Positions 16,095-23,518 of a DNA stretch of 64,000 nt are shown here, one piece after another. Positions within the stretch are counted from its first letter, which is position 1, and every line of letters begins with the position of its first letter. The translations under genes were made by a program, and so were the position numbers. Under the pieces are notes generated by a model that was not told where the DNA came from, ran no database searches, and was given only the letters and a program-made list of their open reading frames with translations. Origin of the DNA: Methylobacterium oxalidis (lineage in GTDB: Bacteria; Pseudomonadota; Alphaproteobacteria; Rhizobiales; Beijerinckiaceae); contig NZ_BJZU01000028.1 in assembly GCF_007992195.1 (NCBI RefSeq), forward strand, positions 53,281 to 117,280, written 5' to 3'.

Positions 16095-16814
16095 TCAGCC
16101 GGTGCAGGGGCGTTCAGAGAGGCCGGTGGCCCGGTCCAGGGCGAGCCGCAGGCGGTCCGTCTTGGTCGGTTCGGTGAGGAGCACGGCCGCCTCGGCCAGC
16201 AGGGCGAAGCGCTCGGCCGGCACCGTCTCGGACAGGAGGACGTAGCGGCGCCCCTTGCTGTCCCAGCGCGCCACACGCAGGTCGCGGTCCCCTTGCGCGA
16301 TCTCGAGTCCGGCCTGCCCGCGCGACGGCCTGCTCCAGACGGCGAGCCGGCAGCCGTGACGCCCCTCGTAACCGGCAAGCCGGCCAGCCGAACCGTCACC
16401 CTCGGACAGGTAGACCAAGCGGAAGCCCGCCGCCCCGAGATCGAGGGGGAAGCCGTTCAGGCCGCCCGCGGGCTGCATGGCGTTCGCGGGTGCGCCCGCC
16501 GCACTCCAGGCCATGAAGGCCGCGCGCGCGGCGTCGGCCGGCGGGCGAGACGACGGGGCCAGCCAGCCGGTGCCGACGAGGACGACCAGGGCCGCGGCGC
16601 ACGCCCATCCGAGGGAGGCGCGGGCCATCGGCGCGCGCGGGGGCGGCACGACCGCAGCCTTCACCTCCCGTTTCACCCCCTGCTTCAGCCGGGTCAGGGT
16701 CGCGACCCGCGCGGCCAGGACCGGATCGCGGGCCAGCGTCTCCGCGACCGCGCGCCGGTCCTTCGCATCAAGTTCCCCATCGACGTAGGCATTGAGGGTC
16801 TCCCAGCGCATCAC
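16095..16814 (-). CDS. Anti-sigma factor of the second ECF pair
   Basis: 239 aa. It starts WETLNAYVDGELDAKDRRAVAETLARDP, the usual anti-sigma N-terminus, has one membrane segment near 69-86 (GWACAAALVVLVGTGWLA), and a periplasmic part including EGRHGCRLAVWSRP. The start overlaps the sigma stop by 4 bases. Partner and orientation mirror the first pair at 10988-12291, but sequence identity between the two anti-sigma factors appears low. Confidence 0.82.
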   Translation of the reverse strand: MMRWETLNAYVDGELDAKDRRAVAETLARDPVLAARVATLTRLKQGVKREVKAAVVPPPRAPMARASLGWACAAALVVLVGTGWLAPSSRPPADAARAAFMAWSAAGAPANAMQPAGGLNGFPLDLGAAGFRLVYLSEGDGSAGRLAGYEGRHGCRLAVWSRPSRGQAGLEIAQGDRDLRVARWDSKGRRYVLLSETVPAERFALLAEAAVLLTEPTKTDRLRLALDRATGLSERPCTG

Positions 16815-17299
16815 GGCCCCTCGCTCCCATCGGACGGCTCGGCGATCCGGTGCAGCATGATCCGCCTCGCCCTGTGCAGACGGCTCATGACCGTGCCGAC
16901 GGGAATGCCGAGCCGTTTGGCGGTCTCCCGGTAGCTCAGGCCTTCGACGTCCACGCAGGTCACGACCTTTCGGCAGGGTGCATCGAGGGTGGCGAAAGCC
17001 TGGCGCACGGCGATGGCCTCAATCAGGCGGTCGTCGAACCCTTCGTCGGGCCAATCCACGAGATCGTCCTCGCGGCGGGTCCGGTTCCGGCGGAGCCGAT
17101 CGATCCAGGCGTGGCGCACGATCCGGAACAGGTAGGCGCGGGCCGCCCGCGGTTCGCTCGGCGTCGTCCCCGTCGAGAGCGCCTTGAGGGCGCTCTGCTG
17201 CATCAGGTCGCGCGCGGCGTCGGGCTCCCGCGTCAGCGTCAGCGCGTAGCGGAACAGGCGCGGCCACGCTTCGACGAGGTGCTCACCGATGGACCGCAT
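16811..17299 (-). CDS. ECF-family RNA polymerase sigma factor (second pair)
   Basis: A 162-aa group 4 sigma factor. Region 2 is LFRYALTLTREPDAARDLMQQSALKAL and region 4 is CRKVVTCVDVEGLSYRETAKRLGIPVGTVMSRLHRARRIML. Its cognate anti-sigma follows. The downstream sulfite dehydrogenase operon is the natural target. I could not find a copy of the GGAATA/CATCTC promoter here, so its specificity probably differs from the first pair. Confidence 0.92.
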   Translation of the reverse strand: MRSIGEHLVEAWPRLFRYALTLTREPDAARDLMQQSALKALSTGTTPSEPRAARAYLFRIVRHAWIDRLRRNRTRREDDLVDWPDEGFDDRLIEAIAVRQAFATLDAPCRKVVTCVDVEGLSYRETAKRLGIPVGTVMSRLHRARRIMLHRIAEPSDGSEGP

Positions 17300-17799
17300 C
17301 CTGATGTGTCATCCTCCCCGCACTCCATAGCACATCGATGCATGTCCACACAGAGTCGCAACGGTCGTCGATGGTTGTGGATGTCGGGAGGCCTTACACC
17401 TCTGCAGCTCTACTCGGAGCGTTGCTGTTGCTGAACAATCGATTGCAAGCTCGTATGTCTGCTTTCAGGCATTGTGAGGATGCGGTTTTAAGACCGGGGT
17501 GGGCGCGAAGCTGAATGTCCGGTTCCGGGTATCGAGTTGATGTCCGCTCATGGCGCACAGCAGAACCATCAGCGTGCGAACTCCTGACCCCTTGCGGACA
17601 TTCAAGCGTGCCGGCCCAGAGGTCTGCTCAGTAGGAGGAAGCGGACCTAGCAGCGGCGGCCACGACATCAGGAGGTTGTGCTACATTAAACGTGGCTTCG
17701 CGAGGTGAAGATCATCCCGTCCTTCCCTCGTCGCGCCGGCATGGCCGACCGGTCCCGCGATGGTATCGGCGCCCCCGTCCTGATGCCGGTCGGCGTCCG
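17300..17799. other. Intergenic region
   Basis: 500 bp between the second ECF operon and a broken gene. The left part must hold the ECF operon promoter. The middle (17465-17690) has phrases such as GATGTCCGCTCATGGC and GAATGTCCGG similar to those in 5387-5850. No RNA or intact gene seen. Confidence 0.4.
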
Positions 17800-18663
17800 G
17801 TGAGGGTGGGCGCTCTCACCCCCGAGGAGGTCCATGGCGCCGCCTTGCTCGGCGACCGCTACGAGACGCACCTCGCCCTCCTCTCCTCCGACCCGACGCG
17901 GGGCCGCGACGCGGAGCTGGCCCACAGCCGGGGGGAGCTTCTCGCCGCCGGACGCGAGTGCCTCTACCTCGGGCTGCCCACCGTCGGGTCGAACACGGCC
18001 GCCGTGCTGCGCTAAGCCGCCCGCCAGGGCTTCCTCGGCGACCCGCTCCTCGTGATCGGGCCCGAGGCGCCGATCACCTACGGGCTGGCCGCCGGCTCGC
18101 GGATCGGACAGGCCTTTCCTGCCGGCGCGCCGCTCGAATTGGTCGCCGGACCGGAGGACGCCGACACGGCGGCGTTCGACGTCCTCATGACCTTTTGCGG
18201 GAGTCCGTACCGGGCATCCCGCGGCAGGGCCGGCCCGGTCAGAAACCCGGCCGGCCACGAGGTGCGCCTGCACCGGCCCGACCTGGGGGCGGAGCCCGAG
18301 GGAGCGGAATGGCTTCTCGGCGGCCAGACCGTCGCCCGCGTCGTGGTCTCCGTCGAGGGGATCCCCGCCCAGATCGTCGCGCCGGAACCGCGGACCTTCG
18401 CCCTGCGCAAGCTCTGGCTGGCCCGGCGGACCGGCCGTGACCCGGCGGATCGCGAGCGCGACGCCCGTGATGGCGCGACACTGCTCGAAGCGCTGGCGGC
18501 GGGAATGCCTGGCTTTCCCCTGCACGAGGGCTTCGCGGGCGCGCTCCCCGGCCCCCTGCGGGAGGTCTTCGACCGCTGGCAGGCAAGGCGGCAACATCCC
18601 GCGCCTTCCCCGGCGCGGGACCTCGATATCCCGTCCTCGTCCGTTGCCGCGCCGAGGACGTGA
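17800..18663 (+). pseudogene. Nucleotidyltransferase-fold protein interrupted by a stop codon
   Basis: One reading frame runs from about 17800 to 18663 with a single in-frame TAA at 18013-18015. After the stop the sequence continues AARQGFLGDPLLVIGPEAPITYG and ends with PEPRTFALRKLWLARR...RDARDGATLLEAL, the C-terminal pattern of GSU2403-type nucleotidyltransferases (residues for ATP/Mg binding are weak). Both halves have the same codon bias, so this looks like a recent nonsense mutation. A GTG at 18052 could restart only the second half. The 5' end is uncertain. Confidence 0.6.
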
Positions 18664-18681
18664 ACGCTCCGTCGGGCCGCC

Positions 18682-18900
18682 CTAGCCGCGCCGGGTCATG
18701 TTCATGGACATGCCCTCGCAGCAGCAGCCGCCCTTCTTCCCCTTCGTGGCGCCTTGGTTCATGGCCATGCCGCCCTTCATGCCGGGCTTGCCGCACATCA
18801 TGGCGCCCTTGCCCTTGCCGCCGCCGCAGCAGGACATCGCCATCGCCGGGGACGCCGCCAGCAGCAGCAGGGCGGCCGAAGCCAGTGCGATTTGCTTCAT
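18682..18900 (-). CDS. Secreted 72-aa Cys/Met/Gly-rich protein, possible metal binder
   Basis: A signal peptide (MKQIALASAALLLLAASPAMA) is followed by a 50-residue low-complexity chain: SCCGGGKGKGAMMCGKPGMKGG, then GGCCCEGMSMNMTRRG. The dense Cys and Met suggest binding of soft metals such as Cu(I). It is the third gene of an operon with a glutaredoxin-MauE fusion and a DUF4396 membrane protein. No named family recognised. Confidence 0.7.
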   Translation of the reverse strand: MKQIALASAALLLLAASPAMAMSCCGGGKGKGAMMCGKPGMKGGMAMNQGATKGKKGGCCCEGMSMNMTRRG

Positions 18901-18944
18901 GGTCTTTACTCCTCGCTTGAATGGGACACCGGAGGGGGTGCCCC

Positions 18945-19694
18945 TCACATCCGCTCCTTGATACCGGAGCCGACGAGCCACCAGTTCACCGGGTAGCTGG
19001 TCAGGAACCCCGCGACCATGGCGAGCTGCATGGCGAACCAGAACTCGACCGAGTGAACCGGCGCCCGCTGCCCGGCCAGGCGCGGGAAGAGCCAGAACTG
19101 CACCAGCGCCATCAGGCCGTACATCCCCACCTGCCAGGCGATCAGCGACAGGGTGTCGGCCTTGAGGGCAGCCACCAGGCCCTCGCCTGGCGAAAGGCCC
19201 CGCATCGGCACGATGGCGTAATACTGGAACACGATCCCGAGCGCGTAGGCGAAGACGAAGTCCAGCGCCCACACGGCGTACATCTTCTCCTCGAAGGCCC
19301 ACTGCCAGCCGAACCAGACCGCCACCGCCGGAACCAGGAAGGCCAGCCACTCGGCGGCGACGTCGCCCAGCATGCAGCCGCTGCCGCAGTGGAGCGCGCC
19401 CTTGCCCACCATCACCGGGAACGGCGTGCCGGTCATGTTCGGCGGCTCCTCGCCCCGCTCCTTCGCGTGGTGGTGCGCCTCCATCGTCGCGAGGCGGCCG
19501 TAGCGGAAGTAGGCCCAGACCACGGCCACCGACCCGAATAGGGCGCTGACTGGCCAGACCACGTTCATCACGGTCATGTGCTGTGGGTGCCGGACCACCT
19601 CCACCGACAGCAGCAGCGCGCAGGCGGCCCCCAGCAGCAGCGCGGCAATCGAGACGGCATGGAGCCAGCCCGGGGCGGCGAAGGCGGCGCTCAA
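18945..19694 (-). CDS. DUF4396 integral membrane protein
   Basis: 249 aa with about six to seven hydrophobic segments and the DUF4396 signature HCGSGCMLGDVAAEWLAF, plus WALDFVFAYALGIVFQYYAI. DUF4396 proteins often sit beside copper or heavy-metal genes, and the conserved His-Cys-Cys set could bind metal. The start is a TTG at 19694 that overlaps the stop of the upstream gene (TTGA); no ATG precedes the conserved part. Confidence 0.8.
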   Translation of the reverse strand: MSAAFAAPGWLHAVSIAALLLGAACALLLSVEVVRHPQHMTVMNVVWPVSALFGSVAVVWAYFRYGRLATMEAHHHAKERGEEPPNMTGTPFPVMVGKGALHCGSGCMLGDVAAEWLAFLVPAVAVWFGWQWAFEEKMYAVWALDFVFAYALGIVFQYYAIVPMRGLSPGEGLVAALKADTLSLIAWQVGMYGLMALVQFWLFPRLAGQRAPVHSVEFWFAMQLAMVAGFLTSYPVNWWLVGSGIKERM

Positions 19695-20437
19695 TGGTGC
19701 GCCACCAGCATCCAGACGGCCATGGCGACCATCATCAGGTTCTCGGTCAGCGAGACGAAGCCGAGCGGCACCTTGCTCGCCCCGCCGACGCAGGCGCACT
19801 TGATCTCGCGCTTGTCGAGGTAGACCGCCTTGAACACCGAGGCCGCCCCGATCGTGCCGATGAACAGCGCCACCGGGATGGAGAGCCAGTTCAGGGCGCC
19901 CGCCACCATCAGGACGCCGGCGATGCCCTCCAGGAAGGGGTAGGCGTAGGCGTAGCGCACCCAGCGCTGCGCCAGCAGGTCGTAGCCCAGGAACATCGAG
20001 GAGAAGGTCTCGACGTCTTGCAGCTTGAGGATGGCCAGCACGCACATGCTGAAGGCGATGAACCACTCGCCCGCCCGCATCGTCAGCGGCGTGCCGTAGG
20101 CGGCGTAGCTCGCCGCCAACGCCATCAAGGCGGTCATCGCGAACACGGCGACGACGGGCGTGTAGCTCGTCGCGTTCGGGTCCTGAACCTCCCTGTCGAG
20201 GTGGCGGCGCAGGTCGTCGTAGCCACCGATGCGCCGCCCGCTGATGAAGGTCTGCGGGGTGGTCTTCACGCCGTGCTCGGCCTTGAAGGCGTCGGTCTCC
20301 TCGCGCGTCGTCAGCCAGTGGTCGTCGACCGTGAAGCCCTCGCGTTCGAGCAGGTCCTTGGTCTTCAGGCCGAACGGGCAGACGTGCTTCTCCATGACCA
20401 TGCGATAGACGATGGCCCTGCGGGTGGTGTCGAGCAT
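19691..20437 (-). CDS. Glutaredoxin-MauE fusion membrane protein
   Basis: 248 aa. The N-terminal 75 residues are a glutaredoxin domain (EKHVCPFGLKTKDLL, Cys20 in a single-Cys CPFG site; TTPQTFISGRRIGGYDDL). The rest is a MauE/DoxX-like four-helix membrane domain ending in REIKCACVGGAS. It presumably moves electrons or thiols at the membrane. It starts at the ATG at 20437; a longer open frame upstream lacks homology. Translationally coupled to the DUF4396 gene. Confidence 0.82.
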   Translation of the reverse strand: MLDTTRRAIVYRMVMEKHVCPFGLKTKDLLEREGFTVDDHWLTTREETDAFKAEHGVKTTPQTFISGRRIGGYDDLRRHLDREVQDPNATSYTPVVAVFAMTALMALAASYAAYGTPLTMRAGEWFIAFSMCVLAILKLQDVETFSSMFLGYDLLAQRWVRYAYAYPFLEGIAGVLMVAGALNWLSIPVALFIGTIGAASVFKAVYLDKREIKCACVGGASKVPLGFVSLTENLMMVAMAVWMLVAHH

Positions 20438-20559
20438 GGATCGGCTCCTCGTTGCCGGCGGTCCTGTTCGAGGGACAACCCGCGAACCGTCGGATCGGGC
20501 ACGGGCGGCAATGATGCGTCTGCCGGCTCCGCCCGGAGGCCCGCCGAAACCGGTGACGG

Positions 20560-20727
20560 TCAGCCTGCCAAATCGCCGGCAACGTTGGCCACCGCCAGCA
20601 GGCAGAGACCCGCGAGCAAGGACGTCGCGACTACGGCCAGGACCACATCGGAGGCGCGCGGCGCCGCAGGGCATGGTCCGAAGGCGAGCTTCCGCCAGTG
20701 GCCTTTGCGAAGCATGGAACGGGACAT
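20560..20727 (-). CDS. 55-aa single-pass membrane protein
   Basis: A short gene with a near-perfect ribosome site (AAGGAG, 7 bases before the ATG). The product has a basic N-terminus (MSRSMLRKGHWRKLAFG) and one C-terminal hydrophobic segment (DVVLAVVATSLLAGLCLLAVANVAG). It precedes the glutaredoxin-MauE operon by 122 bp in the same direction and may belong to it. No family recognised. Confidence 0.6.
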   Translation of the reverse strand: MSRSMLRKGHWRKLAFGPCPAAPRASDVVLAVVATSLLAGLCLLAVANVAGDLAG

Positions 20728-20993
20728 GATGGGTCTCCTTCGCCCGGTTCGCTCCGGGGCGTGCGAATCGGGCTAGACCGTCGGCGTTCGCGAACGACCG
20801 GCATCAGGACACGAGGATACCGGCCAGGCCGACGAGCAGGAGCAGACCCACCGCCATCCCGCACGCAGCCGACAGCGGCCACGGGGTGGAGCCGTCGCCG
20901 TTGTCGTTGGCCGGACCCGGCAGCTCGCTCGGCCAGCGCCGCCACCGTCGGCAGGTCGACGGGGCCTGCAGGACCGACGGGCCCGATCCGGCG

Positions 20994-21239
20994 TCAGGGC
21001 GATGGCGACACGACATGACCTGGATATCGGATGCCGCGGCCGCCAGTGGCAGTGCCGCCAAGGACGCATCGGAGGTCGGCTTCGGCCGATGCCAGGCCAC
21101 CGCCGAGGCGTGCCCAGTCCTCGATGGACACGTCCGCCGGGATCGTCGGCACCTGGGCGTCGCCCGTGCCGACCGCGCTTCCGGTCTCCGCCCGTCTTCC
21201 CCAAGCGAGCCGAGCCTTCCGAACGATGGTTGCCCTCAT
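20994..21239 (-). CDS. Hypothetical 81-aa protein
   Basis: Starts at an ATG with a GGGAGAG ribosome site. The product, MRATIVRKARLAWGRRAE..., includes VSIEDWARLGGGLASAEADLRCVL, which looks like a real amphipathic helix. No known domain. A second overlapping frame ending at 20804 encodes a hydrophobic tail (ACGMAVGLLLLVGLAGILVS), so a frameshift or an additional small membrane protein is possible here. Confidence 0.4.
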   Translation of the reverse strand: MRATIVRKARLAWGRRAETGSAVGTGDAQVPTIPADVSIEDWARLGGGLASAEADLRCVLGGTATGGRGIRYPGHVVSPSP

Positions 21240-21600
21240 GTCTCTCCCTCGTCCCTGTGACCGGATCGGACGGGCACCGCCGCCCGCACGATGGCGGCAG
21301 GGTCGGCGGCTCCGGTTTAAGCTTTCGTGAACCAAACCGGCCGCGCAAGCCGACCCCGAGGACGCGCCCAGAGGCGTGTCAGGTTTGTCCTGACAGGAAT
21401 ACGGTCTTCTCCGACTGCGCGCCCATCCCCGGCGCCACAAATCACCCTATGGGCGGGGAGAGGGACGCCGAGCCCGAGCGTCCCCGGCGGTCCGGCGCAG
21501 CAACGTCCGGCCCGCGGGCTAAGGCATAGGCCACCCCGTCGAACCCGTCACGGTCGTGGCCCGCAAGGGTCAGTCACCACCATCACGGAGCTGATACCCG
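21240..21600. other. Intergenic region with a 7-bp palindrome
   Basis: 361 bp upstream of the Gly/Tyr-rich protein. It contains TGTCAGG-tttgt-CCTGACA (21377-21395), a perfect inverted repeat that could be an operator. CCTGACAGG recurs near 22709, downstream of the PRC-barrel gene. No coding frame with credible composition. Confidence 0.4.
21377..21395. repeat. Perfect 7-bp inverted repeat, possible operator
   Basis: TGTCAGG-tttgt-CCTGACA, 206 bases before the ATG at 21601. It lies in a spacer between divergent genes, so either could be its target. Confidence 0.35.
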
Positions 21601-22023
21601 ATGAAACGTCTCGCACTGGCCCTCGCGGCCGTATCGAGCCTGATACTGTTCTCGCCGTCGAGCGAGGCGCGGCCCTTCGGCAGGGGCCATGGCTTCCACC
21701 ATGGCGGTTTCGCCGGCCACCACGGCGGCTTCCGAGGCGTCCGCCACGGCTTCCGTGGACACCGTTCGGTCGGCTTCCGTGGCTATCGCCGCGGCTTCGG
21801 CGGGTACCGTCGCGTCGGTTTCGGAGGTTCGCGCTACGGCTACGGGCGACGCTACGGCTACCGCCGCGGCTATCCCGGTCTCGGCCTGGCTGCCGGCCTC
21901 GGGCTCGGCCTCGCCGCAACGGCGGTCCGGCCGGCCTACTACGGGGGATACGGCGGCTACGGTTATGCCCCGGTCGGATACGGATACGGCGCCCGCGGCT
22001 CCTACTGCACCTGCGGCTACTGA
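21601..22023 (+). CDS. Secreted Gly/His/Tyr/Arg-rich low-complexity protein
   Basis: 140 aa. A signal peptide (MKRLALALAAVSSLILFSPSSEA) is followed by tandem degenerate repeats of HGFRGHRSVGFRGYRRGFGG type and a C-terminal GYGGYGYAPVGYGYGARGSYCTCGY. The GFRG/RYGYGRRYG repeats resemble many short alphaproteobacterial envelope proteins of unknown role. It ends with two cysteines (CTC). Probably exported and surface-associated. Confidence 0.75.
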   Translation: MKRLALALAAVSSLILFSPSSEARPFGRGHGFHHGGFAGHHGGFRGVRHGFRGHRSVGFRGYRRGFGGYRRVGFGGSRYGYGRRYGYRRGYPGLGLAAGLGLGLAATAVRPAYYGGYGGYGYAPVGYGYGARGSYCTCGY

Positions 22024-22142
22024 CCTCCGTCGAGGAGACCCGGCATTCCCGCCGGGTCTCCACCCATTCCCGACTCCCTCGGCGTGCGCCGGTCCGACCT
22101 CGGGACGGGTCGAGCCCACGTCAGCATAGAAAGGTGAAACCG

Positions 22143-22640
22143 ATGAAGAACCTCGCACTCGGCGTCTTCCTCGCGAGTTCCGTGCTCGCCAGCCCCGCGC
22201 TCGCCCAGGACAAGGCGGCCCAGCCGCCCGCCGACGCTCAGACCAACCAGATGAAAACGCCGCCGGCCGGCACCGCGATGCCGACCTCGGCTGGCGGCAT
22301 GGGCGGCATGACCATGGCCGACACCGCGACCGCCAAGATCAAGTTCGTCACCGCCAAGCCGGCCGAGGTGACCTCGTCGAAGCTCGTCGGCAAGAACCTC
22401 TACAACAACAAGAACGAGACCATCGGCGAGGTCGAGGATCTCGTCATCGACAACGGCAAGACGGTCACCGGCGTCGTCGTCAGCGTCGGCGGCTTCCTCG
22501 GCATGGGCGAGCGCTACGTGCTGGTCGACCCCTCGTCGATCTTCCTGCACAAGGCGGACGGCAAGCTCAAGGCGATGGTCGACACCGACAAGGACGCACT
22601 GAAGAACGCGCCCGAGTTCAAGTACAACAAGAACTCCTGA
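22143..22640 (+). CDS. Secreted PRC-barrel domain protein
   Basis: 165 aa: signal peptide (MKNLALGVFLASSVLASPALAQ), a Met/Pro/Thr-rich linker (about 23-65), then a PRC barrel (SSKLVGKNLYNNKNETIGEVEDLVID to LVDPSSIFLHKADGKL). PRC barrels occur in stress and photosynthesis-related proteins; in Methylobacterium-like bacteria such exported versions are common and unstudied. The ATG at 22143 has the signal peptide; the longer open frame upstream belongs to the previous gene's shadow. Confidence 0.85.
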   Translation: MKNLALGVFLASSVLASPALAQDKAAQPPADAQTNQMKTPPAGTAMPTSAGGMGGMTMADTATAKIKFVTAKPAEVTSSKLVGKNLYNNKNETIGEVEDLVIDNGKTVTGVVVSVGGFLGMGERYVLVDPSSIFLHKADGKLKAMVDTDKDALKNAPEFKYNKNS

Positions 22641-22826
22641 CCCCCGATGCGTGGTCCCGTGTCCGCGGGGCCACGCCCAAGCATTCCAGCGCCCGGGCGG
22701 TGTCGGGATGAACCTGACAGGCGTCGGTGAGAACGGCGGCGCCCGGCGAAACCGCTTGTCGCCGGCTAGGATACGGGCGCTACTCGAAGCCACTTCGTAA
22801 ACGTCGAGGCGGTGGAGGGAGTGGCG

Positions 22827-23042
22827 ATGCTCATGGACGTCATCATGCAGGGATCCCGCGCCCGGGCTCTCGGGCGACCGCGGGATGCATGCCCCCATCC
22901 GGCCGACTCCCGCGAGCGCCGGGCCTGGTACGAGGGTTACGATGGATCGACCTGGGACTTCGCAGAGCGAGTTCCCCATCCGGCCGTGACGGCTCGCGGC
23001 CCCGCGACCAGGAACGGGGCGGTTGACCCGAACTTGGTCTAG
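22827..23042 (+). CDS. Ribosome modulation factor-like small protein
   Basis: 71 aa from an ATG preceded by GGAGGGAG. The segment GRPRDACPHPADSRERRAWYEGYDG follows the RMF pattern (Gly-rich entry, Cys-Pro, Ser-x-x-Arg, Trp-x-x-Gly-[WY]). RMF dimerises ribosomes in stationary phase; many alphaproteobacteria carry short RMF-like proteins of unproven function. Homology is by eye and modest. Confidence 0.55.
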   Translation: MLMDVIMQGSRARALGRPRDACPHPADSRERRAWYEGYDGSTWDFAERVPHPAVTARGPATRNGAVDPNLV

Positions 23043-23125
23043 GTCGCGGACCTTTCTCTCGACCCCTGGTTTCCCTGGCCCTTAGGCAGAAATTTGAGGA
23101 CCGTCGGGAAGGCGGCGGAGAGGCG

Positions 23126-23518
23126 ATGGGACGGAAGCGACCCCGCTCGTTCGAGGGCCGGACCTTCGGGAGCCTCGAACGGGTGGTCACCGCCCTGGTC
23201 GAGGCGGGCTTGCAGGACTGTGCGGCCGCGCCGCCGAACCTCGTCGAACGGCAGCGGGACCTGGAACGGAACGCCGCCACCGGGGGCGACCGCCAGGTCC
23301 TGCAGGTGATCGCGTCGGGACGTCGCCTCCTCGGCGACGAGCAGACGGTGACCGACCAGCGCGTGCTGACGGATGACGGCATGGCCGGCATGCCTGTCGA
23401 GGGCAGCGCGGTCTCGGCCGACCCTGTGGTGGAGAGCATGGCTCTGCCGGTCTCACCGGCGGGAACGTCCGCTACGGCCCCGCCTGATCGGTTGCCCCCG
23501 CATGTCCGCCGGACGTGA
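23126..23518 (+). CDS. Hypothetical protein upstream of a histidine kinase
   Basis: A 130-aa frame from an ATG with a GGAGAGG site 6 bases before. The middle (DRQVLQVIASGRRLLGDEQTVTDQRVLTDDG) looks structured; no domain known. It overlaps the start of the histidine kinase gene by 17 bases, so it may be co-transcribed with it. Coding status is uncertain because the opposite strand is also open. Confidence 0.35.
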   Translation: MGRKRPRSFEGRTFGSLERVVTALVEAGLQDCAAAPPNLVERQRDLERNAATGGDRQVLQVIASGRRLLGDEQTVTDQRVLTDDGMAGMPVEGSAVSADPVVESMALPVSPAGTSATAPPDRLPPHVRRT

